DNA from: an uncultured Eubacteriales bacterium
GTDB taxonomy: Bacteria; Bacillota; Clostridia; Christensenellales; CAG-138
NCBI GenBank assembly: GCA_900318765.1
Contig: ONLX01000037.1
Location: 1-39,172 of the forward strand
Length of the DNA: 39,172 nt
Direction: 5' to 3'
The notes under the pieces are model-generated. The model was not told where the DNA came from and did not search any database. It saw nothing but the letters and a program-made list of their open reading frames with translations. Made by a program: the position numbers and the translations under genes. This document shows, one piece after another, positions 24,552 to 30,113 of this stretch. The first letter of the stretch is position 1; every line of letters starts with the position of its first letter.

Positions 24552-25076
24552 TTATACCAAAAGGAAGCGTTTGAGGCGCCGGAACCAGAGCCGCGTGAAC
24601 AGCTGATACGCGACGTCGAGCAGCAGACAGCCGATCTCCGTAAGGAACAGCACAACCACGATCCAGAACGGATCCACGCCTGTAAGCAGGTTCGCGCCAA
24701 ACAGCAGCAGCACCGCCCAACCGAGGATCAGTCCCGCGTTGCAGAGCCCAAACGCGATCAGACTGCCTTGCCAGCCGGCGCGGACGCGGCCGAGCAGCCG
24801 CCGGACCGGGGCATACCAACCGCAGACGAAGACAAAGCCGAACCACGCGATATGCGAAAAAGGCAGCAGCGCGATCAGCACGGCGGGCAGCAGATACGCG
24901 ATCCCGAGCGCAACCCAGCGCCGCTCGGCGGTGAGCAGGCAGAGCGGAAACAGCGCAAGCGGCAGCAACAGCGCGCCCCATGCGCCGAGCGCTTCACACG
25001 CCCAGAGCAAAAGGAGCGTCAGCAACACAGCCATGATGTCGAGGCCGAGGATTCGGTTTTTGCGTTTGACTTCCAT
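24552..25076 (-). CDS. polytopic membrane protein of unknown function (174 aa)
   Basis: About five hydrophobic segments fill the protein, with basic ends (MEVKRKNR at the start, WFRRLKRF at the end). ATG 25076 lies one base after the stop of the YpsA-like gene, indicating translational coupling. No family was recognised. It precedes a class A penicillin-binding protein, so a role at the cell envelope is plausible but not shown. Confidence 0.75.
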   Translation of the reverse strand: MEVKRKNRILGLDIMAVLLTLLLLWACEALGAWGALLLPLALFPLCLLTAERRWVALGIAYLLPAVLIALLPFSHIAWFGFVFVCGWYAPVRRLLGRVRAGWQGSLIAFGLCNAGLILGWAVLLLFGANLLTGVDPFWIVVVLFLTEIGCLLLDVAYQLFTRLWFRRLKRFLLV

Positions 25077-25077
25077 A

Positions 25078-25551
25078 TCAGAGCAACAGAATTTCCAGTT
25101 CGCGGTTCTTTGCCATGCGGAGCGTTTGTCCCGATCCGCTTTGCATCCGGCGCACGTAGGCGATCAGAACGTCGCTGCGGTCGACCATATAGCGGTTGCG
25201 CTGCGAAAAGCAGAACGGCGTATAGCGGTCCGAAAGGATCCGCGTTTCCAACGCGCCCTCCGAAACGGCTCGGTAGCGCTTCAGATCCTGCGGCGAAAAG
25301 CGCGCGTTGTAACCGAGGTAGGGAACGCAGAGCACCAGGTTCAGCTCGGGATGCACCGCTTGGTTCCGAAGCACCGTCTCGGCGGCGAGCAGATCGAAGC
25401 CGATCGCGCCGCCGGCATAAAACGTCGTACAGCCGAATTCCGTGACGGCGCGTTCCACGGCGCGCTGCAGCGCTTCCTTCAGCACGGAGTATGCCGGATC
25501 GGTCTCGGACGGGAGTTCCCGGTGTCCGGTAAAACAGCAGGCGCGGCTCAT
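25078..25551 (-). CDS. YpsA-like SLOG-family protein (157 aa)
   Basis: The N-terminus CCFTGHREL and the glycine-rich FYAGGAIGFDLLAAE match the DUF1273/YpsA branch of the SLOG superfamily, a Rossmann-like fold thought to bind nucleotide-derived ligands. YpsA of Bacillus subtilis affects cell division. The C-terminus (SDVLIAYVRRMQSGSGQT) carries the usual D-x-L-I-A-Y strand. ATG 25551 overlaps the stop of the upstream gene by four bases (ATGA), so translation is coupled. The operon also holds a phospholipase-like protein and a penicillin-binding protein. Confidence 0.85.
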   Translation of the reverse strand: MSRACCFTGHRELPSETDPAYSVLKEALQRAVERAVTEFGCTTFYAGGAIGFDLLAAETVLRNQAVHPELNLVLCVPYLGYNARFSPQDLKRYRAVSEGALETRILSDRYTPFCFSQRNRYMVDRSDVLIAYVRRMQSGSGQTLRMAKNRELEILLL

Positions 25552-26393
25552 GGGATCGGGCCGTCGCTCATCGTGCGGCGGGTAAGCAGCGCCGAAACGG
25601 CTTCGGCGTCGCCGTTTTGTGCGGCCGTAATCAGCTTCTCGGCAAGCGCGCGCGCCTCCAAAAATAACTCATCCACGCTTTCGGTCCGTTCCGTTTTGGG
25701 AAACGGTTTTGCGTACCACGGCGCATGCGCTTCGTTCATGCAGCCGGGAAAATACGAGCGCGGCGCCGCAAGCAGAAAGCCCGTGACGGCTCCCTTCTTT
25801 CGAAACAGCCGTTCGAAAGCGGCAACGAACCGGAACCGGCGTCCCTTTGGATCCAACAGAACGGGGTAGATCCGCAGCATCTTTCGAACCGAGCGCGCAT
25901 ATGCGCCGCGTTTCCCGGCCTGTACGGTCGATTGAGAAACGTCCGTCACGAGCTTATCGAGCGCGTCGAGCTGCTTTGGGCGCGAGAACAGATGCCGAAA
26001 ATCGTACCGGCTGCGATATCGCTCGTAAACGATCGCGTCGATGTCGCCTTCGAAGCGCGTATGATCGAGCCCGCTGTGCAGCGCGCAGATGTAGGGATGC
26101 AGCGTGCTGTCAAGCGCGATATGCGTCAAAAACCCATAGACGTAGGGCAGAAGCGCTGCGTCCGAATGGGCCAAAAACGCGCGCGCGAGGGCATCGCACG
26201 GGGCGTCATGCAGCCGGTTCCCGTGCTTTTTCTGGTTCGGGATAAACGGCGTCGGCGGAATCCGGTCGAAAAAATACACATCCGGACCGAGGCTGCCGAG
26301 CAAAAACAGCGCGCGCGATTCCCCGTCCGAAAAGCACGGCAGCGTTTCGCCAAGCGACAGCGCAAATGAAGTGTGTGAAATGATGTACGGCAT
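25548..26393 (-). CDS. zinc-dependent phospholipase C-like protein (281 aa)
   Basis: It has the layout of the bacterial Zn-dependent phospholipase C-like family: an early H (ISHTSFA), LGSLGPDVYFFD with its Asp, then KKHGNRLHD and YGFLTHIALDSTLHPYI, giving the His and Asp residues expected for the metal site. No signal peptide is visible, so it may act in the cytoplasm, unlike secreted phospholipases. It starts the reverse-strand operon. The -10 element lies only 6 bases before ATG 26393, so the mRNA is probably leaderless; the protein begins right at the family's normal N-terminus. Confidence 0.85.
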   Translation of the reverse strand: MPYIISHTSFALSLGETLPCFSDGESRALFLLGSLGPDVYFFDRIPPTPFIPNQKKHGNRLHDAPCDALARAFLAHSDAALLPYVYGFLTHIALDSTLHPYICALHSGLDHTRFEGDIDAIVYERYRSRYDFRHLFSRPKQLDALDKLVTDVSQSTVQAGKRGAYARSVRKMLRIYPVLLDPKGRRFRFVAAFERLFRKKGAVTGFLLAAPRSYFPGCMNEAHAPWYAKPFPKTERTESVDELFLEARALAEKLITAAQNGDAEAVSALLTRRTMSDGPIP

Positions 26394-26399
26394 ATTTGT

Positions 26400-26405
26400 A
26401 TTATA
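26400..26405 (-). promoter_or_regulatory. -10 element giving a probably leaderless mRNA
   Basis: A perfect TATAAT on the reverse strand ends 6 bases before the ATG at 26393-26391. Normal start-site spacing puts the first transcribed base at or next to the A of the ATG. The -35 region is poor. No ribosome binding site can exist on such an mRNA. Confidence 0.55.
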
Positions 26406-26500
26406 CCGGTTTTTGGAAAAAAAGCATCCCCTGTTCGGAAAATAATGTTTCTTTTTTTTGAATTATTTATGAAAACACTTTCGAAATTCAAATCGTATGG

Positions 26501-26506
26501 TAAAAT
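26501..26506 (+). promoter_or_regulatory. weak -10 element of the amidase-like gene
   Basis: TAAAAT lies 34 bases before ATG 26540, with a poor TTTCGA 16 bp upstream. The transcript would carry AAGGAG at 26527-26532 as ribosome binding site. Confidence 0.4.
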
Positions 26507-26539
26507 AGGGACGTATTATGCACAGTAAGGAGCATTCCT

Positions 26540-27421
26540 ATGAAACGTGTCAAATCGCGCAAGAATTTTCGCATTACGAATCCGATCGGATTCTCGTTGT
26601 TCATTGCGGGCTGCCTGCTCGCGCTCGGCGTCATCGCCGTGATTATTACGCTCGCCGTCGGATACGGCGGAGACGTGGTCAAGCAGGTGCAGGACTCGAT
26701 TCAGGGAACCGTGGATGAAATCAACGATCAGCCGACGTTTACCCCCGAGGTCACGGCCGAGCCGACCGAAACGCCCGAACCGATCCTCACGCCCGAGGTC
26801 GGAACGCCCGCCCCGAGCGATACGCCTACGCCGGAGCCGATCGGCGATCCGAACGATACGCCGGAGCCCACGATCGATGTGACCGCGCCGCTTTATGGGA
26901 AGACGGTCGGTCTGAACCCGATGCGGGATCGCGGAGCGGGGTACGATGCGGAGTGCGCGTTCAACCTGGAATTCTCGCAGAACCTTGCCGCGTATCTCGA
27001 GTCCAAGGGCGCGACGGTCGTTCTCACGCGTGATTCGAATGACGTTTCGATCTCCGCCAAGCAGCGCGGCCAGATCATCAAGCGCGCAGGGTGCGATATC
27101 GCGCTGGAGATCGTGTGCAACCACCTTGCCGCCAAATCGCGCGGATGCTACGTGCGCTATTCCGGCGCAAAGACGTTCGCCAAGGAGCTTGCGGCGGCCT
27201 ATCAGTCCGTAACGAACATTCCGTATCAGAGCAACCATTCGAGCGGTATCTACTCGAAGACGGAGGATACGATCAAAAACGCGGGCTGCCCGTGCGTACG
27301 CCTTGTGCTCGGCAACTGGGAGAATTCGACCGATCGCGGCATCATCGAGGACGAGCAGATGCAGCAGAAGATTTTCGAAGCGATCTATAACGTTCTGGTC
27401 GGTCAGCTGAAAGGCGAATAA
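26540..27421 (+). CDS. membrane-anchored N-acetylmuramoyl-L-alanine amidase-like protein lacking active-site residues (293 aa)
   Basis: A basic N-terminus and one TM segment (about 17-41) are followed by a Thr/Pro/Glu-rich linker (about 64-117) and an Amidase_3 fold domain (about 120-290). The fold is recognised from AAYLESKGATVVLTRDSND and the final VRLVLGNW region. Active Amidase_3 enzymes need DPGHGG, a Glu, SIHAN and a catalytic Glu in VELGF. Here these read NPMRDRG (His to Arg129), Glu138 kept, EIVCN (His to Val192) and RLVLGN (Glu to Val256). The enzyme is probably inactive and may bind peptidoglycan or regulate wall hydrolysis outside the cell. AAGGAG precedes ATG 26540. Confidence 0.82.
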   Translation: MKRVKSRKNFRITNPIGFSLFIAGCLLALGVIAVIITLAVGYGGDVVKQVQDSIQGTVDEINDQPTFTPEVTAEPTETPEPILTPEVGTPAPSDTPTPEPIGDPNDTPEPTIDVTAPLYGKTVGLNPMRDRGAGYDAECAFNLEFSQNLAAYLESKGATVVLTRDSNDVSISAKQRGQIIKRAGCDIALEIVCNHLAAKSRGCYVRYSGAKTFAKELAAAYQSVTNIPYQSNHSSGIYSKTEDTIKNAGCPCVRLVLGNWENSTDRGIIEDEQMQQKIFEAIYNVLVGQLKGE

Positions 27422-27440
27422 GAGTCTTTATAATGGAAAA

Positions 27441-27474
27441 CAACACTCCGTCGGACGCGTCCGGCGGAGTGTTG
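27441..27474 (+). terminator. hairpin after the amidase-like gene
   Basis: A 10-bp stem CAACACTCCG (27441-27450) with its complement at 27465-27474, and further pairing inside the loop. There is no T-tract, so termination would be imperfect. Confidence 0.5.
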
Positions 27475-27511
27475 CTGTACCGAAAAATCCGTGTAAGACC
27501 CCGGAATGCGG

Positions 27512-27540
27512 TTGCTATTCGCGAATAAGCGGGGTATAAT
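27512..27540 (+). promoter_or_regulatory. promoter of the S component-kinase fusion, with a palindrome in its spacer
   Basis: TTGCTA (27512-27517) and TATAAT (27535-27540) are 17 bp apart. The perfect 12-base palindrome TATTCGCGAATA (27516-27527) overlaps the -35 and the spacer, where a bound repressor would block RNA polymerase. Confidence 0.75.
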
Positions 27541-27572
27541 GGGCGCGGAGTAAAAAATGGAGGAACAAACGA

Positions 27573-28997
27573 ATGCATCTGAAAGTATCCAACCGGGATC
27601 GGATCAAGCGGCTGACGGAGCTTGGCGTCCTGATTGCGCTGGAAATCATTATTGCGTTTACCCCGCTCGGCACGATTCAGATCGGCCCCGTTGCGGCGAC
27701 GCTCGGGCATATCCCGGTTATCATTGCGGCCGTCGTACTCGGCACGGCTGAGGGCGCGTTCATGGGCTTTGTGTTCGGGCTTTTGAGCTTTTTGTATTGG
27801 ACGTTCGTTCAGCCGATGAATCCGACCGCGTTCATGTTCACGCCGTTTTGCCAGATCGGTGAGATCCGCGGCAGCGCATGGAGCCTTTTGATTTGCTTTG
27901 TGCCGCGCATCCTGATCGGCGTTGTCGCAGGGGAGACCTGCCGGCTCGTGAAGAAGGCGGGCGGCAAGGACGGGATCGCCTACGGCCTCGCAGGCGCTTT
28001 GGGCAGCGCCACGACGACGGTGCTCGTGCTCGGGCTCACGTACCTTCTGATCGGGCAGGGCTATGTCGAAGCTGTGTTTACGGGCGGATCGATGCCCGAG
28101 AATGCGATGGCATGGCTGCTCGGCGTGATCGGAACGGTCGTGCTCACGAACGGCATTCCCGAGCTCGTGCTCGGCGCGCTGGTCGCCATCGGCGTCGGCT
28201 ATGCGCTGCTGCCGCATACGCGCGTGCTCGGCGTGGATATCGGCACCTCGATGACCAAGGTTGCGCTGCTGCGCGGCGATCGCGTGGAATGGACGAATCG
28301 CATCGAAAAGAACGTGAATTTGGAGGACGCTCTGTCCCAAATGCCGATCGGCCGGGTAAAGCGGATCTGCGTGACGGGCGTCGGCGCGTCGTTCATCTCG
28401 GGCAACCTCTGCAACATCCCGACCGTGCGCGTCGAGGAATTCCGTGCGCTCGGCAAGGGCGCCGAGCTGCTGACCCGGAAGCGGAATCTGATCGTTTGCA
28501 GCGTTGGCACCGGAACCTCGTTCGTGCGCGTGCATCCGATCCGCATTTATCACATCGGCGGAAGCGGCGTCGGCGGCGGGATGCTGAAGGGACTTTCGGA
28601 ACGGCTGTTCGGCGAATATCAGCCCGATGAGGTTGCGGCGATGGCGCGCGAAGGGCGGCTTGAAGAGGTCGATCTCACGCTGGCGGACGTCTGCGAAGGT
28701 ACGATCTCCAACCTGCGCCCCCAAACAACGGTCGCAAATCTCGCGAAGGCGGGGACCGCGTCCGAGGAAGCGCTTGCGCATGGACTCTACAACGTCGTGT
28801 TCCAGAGCATCGGCGTCATGGGCGCGTTTGCGGCAAAGCATCATTTTGTCAAAACGGTGTACGTCTGCGGTTCGATTCTTGAACACGGCAAGCTCGCAGA
28901 GGAAGCGCTCGAGGACGTCGGCGCGCTGCATCATGTGCGGTTCATCACCTCCGACCGGGCGGCCTATACCGCGGCGATCGGCGCAGCCAGAATGTAA
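27573..28997 (+). CDS. fusion of an ECF S component (PanT-like) with type II pantothenate kinase (474 aa)
   Basis: Residues about 11-212 are a hydrophobic ECF S component with about six TM segments; ALEIIIAFTPLGTIQIGPV and GHIPVIIAAVVLG resemble pantothenate-type (PanT) members. After only a few residues (PHTR) a type II pantothenate kinase (CoaW/Fumble family) begins: LGVDIGTSMTK (219-229) is the nucleotide-binding strand, then SVGTGTSFV (310-318) and GGSGVGGGML (329-338). The kinase domain is complete at about 257 residues. By S-component topology the kinase would be cytoplasmic, so vitamin could be phosphorylated as it enters. GGAGG precedes ATG 27573 by 9 bases. The gene is monocistronic, with its own promoter and terminator. 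Confidence 0.88.
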   Translation: MHLKVSNRDRIKRLTELGVLIALEIIIAFTPLGTIQIGPVAATLGHIPVIIAAVVLGTAEGAFMGFVFGLLSFLYWTFVQPMNPTAFMFTPFCQIGEIRGSAWSLLICFVPRILIGVVAGETCRLVKKAGGKDGIAYGLAGALGSATTTVLVLGLTYLLIGQGYVEAVFTGGSMPENAMAWLLGVIGTVVLTNGIPELVLGALVAIGVGYALLPHTRVLGVDIGTSMTKVALLRGDRVEWTNRIEKNVNLEDALSQMPIGRVKRICVTGVGASFISGNLCNIPTVRVEEFRALGKGAELLTRKRNLIVCSVGTGTSFVRVHPIRIYHIGGSGVGGGMLKGLSERLFGEYQPDEVAAMAREGRLEEVDLTLADVCEGTISNLRPQTTVANLAKAGTASEEALAHGLYNVVFQSIGVMGAFAAKHHFVKTVYVCGSILEHGKLAEEALEDVGALHHVRFITSDRAAYTAAIGAARM

Positions 28998-29008
28998 CAT
29001 CCAAACGG

Positions 29009-29038
29009 GAGCTGTTCATTTGGAACAGCTCTTTTTTT
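29009..29038 (+). terminator. intrinsic terminator of the S component-kinase fusion
   Basis: A 9-bp perfect stem (29009-29017 with 29023-29031), 5-base loop, then seven T (29032-29038). It just touches the 3' end of the convergent LysR gene. Confidence 0.9.
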
Positions 29039-29945
29039 ATTTCAATTCCGTTTGCCGAAACATGGTCGAACAGAGGTCGAGAACCTTCGGAATGAGCGGA
29101 TTCGTATTGTCCTTCCGCCAGATCGCCGCAACGGTCGTTTCCTTCTCATGCCCGAGGATCGGACGGGCTTCAATGCCGGCGGCGGGATCGAACAGGGCAC
29201 AGAGATAGGACGGTACCAGCATGTAGCCGAGCCCTGCGCCGACGGCGACGAGATCGACCTCAATGTTCGGCGAGCGGAAGGCGATGTCGGGTAGGATCCC
29301 GGCCCTTAAGAAAAACCGCTTGACGACGGTCATTTCACCGGAGCCTTCGTTGCTTCGCTGCACGGTCACGACACGGTGGTTTTGCAGATCCTCCGGCCGG
29401 ATCGCGCTAAGCGCGGCGAGCGGGTGATCGTGTGCCATAATGCACATCAGCGGATAGCACCGAAGCTGCAGAGAATCGAGATCGTCCCGCTCCTCCCAGT
29501 ACCGGTGCGCAATGATCAGGTCCACATTGCCGAGCCCGAGCTCCCGGTAGAGATCGGCGCTCTGCAAGCACAGCAGCGACAGGGTCACGTTCGGGTACAG
29601 CCGATGGAACGTATGCATCAGAGCGGTAATCCCCTCCCGTTCGTAGCAGGTTAAGAATCCGATCTTCAGCGAGCCGATGATGTTGTCCGTATAGGAGCGA
29701 ACGCGCAGCTCCGCGTCCCTGAGCTGCCGCAGGATCAGCTTCGCGTCGTCGTAAAACTGCTTGCCGACCGGGGTGACGGCTACGTGCCGGTGCGAGCGCT
29801 CAAACAGGGTCGCATTCAGCTCCTCCTCCAGCGCCTTGATCTGCTGCGTCACCGCCGTCTGCGAGACAAAAAATTCACCGGCCGTCCGCGTAAAATTCAA
29901 CGTTTCGCAGAGCGAAACAAAGTATTCCAGTTGTCAAAGTTGCAT
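29037..29945 (-). pseudogene. LysR-family regulator with a nonsense codon at position 4
   Basis: From ATG 29945, preceded by CGGAGG, the frame reads M-Q-L-stop-QLEYFVSLCETLNFTRTA and then an intact LysR protein. LysR proteins typically start M-x-L-R-Q-L, so the TGA at 29936-29934 most simply derives from a CGA Arg codon by one C-to-T change. The rest is open to 29037: the helix-turn-helix with FVSQTAVTQQI and a full effector domain. The next possible start, TTG 29900, would lose the first helix of the DNA-binding domain and has no ribosome binding site. Likely targets are the divergent GH3 gene and itself. A sequencing error is possible. Confidence 0.75.
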
Positions 29946-29961
29946 TTTTTGCCTCCGTTTC

Positions 29962-30026
29962 ATAAGTCCTACTTATTATAGCAGACAATCTACTTATTTT
30001 ACAAGTATTTTTCAAAAAGTTATAAT
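29962..30026. promoter_or_regulatory. overlapping divergent promoters with LysR-type box
   Basis: Forward: TTTACA (29998-30003) and TATAAT (30021-30026), 17 bp apart, for the GH3 gene. Reverse: TTGTAA (30004-29999) and TATAAT (29980-29975), 18 bp apart, for the LysR gene. The two -35 hexamers share five bases, so the promoters must compete. ATAAGT-CCT-ACTTAT (29962-29976) is a dyad with the T-N11-A signature of LysR boxes. CTACTTATT (or its first eight bases) recurs 21 bp apart (29969 and 29990), two helical turns, fitting cooperative binding. Confidence 0.65.
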
Positions 30027-30113
30027 ATTAAAGTAAAAACTGTGAAAAAGGAAAGCCGCCAATCCGGGCGGGAGAAGAACTCAGAAGGAATCATTAAGGA
30101 GGAGAGAAAACAA

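Noticed and set aside
29934..29936. TGA in the LysR gene as a recoded sense codon or selenocysteine
   Set aside because: TGA is used as a normal stop by other genes here (for example at 1314-1316), there is no candidate selenocysteine element in view, and Arg is expected at this position.
30042..30113. GTG 30042 as the start of the GH3 gene
   Set aside because: It lacks a ribosome binding site; ATG 30114 has AAGGAGG at 30096-30102 and begins just before the first TM segment.
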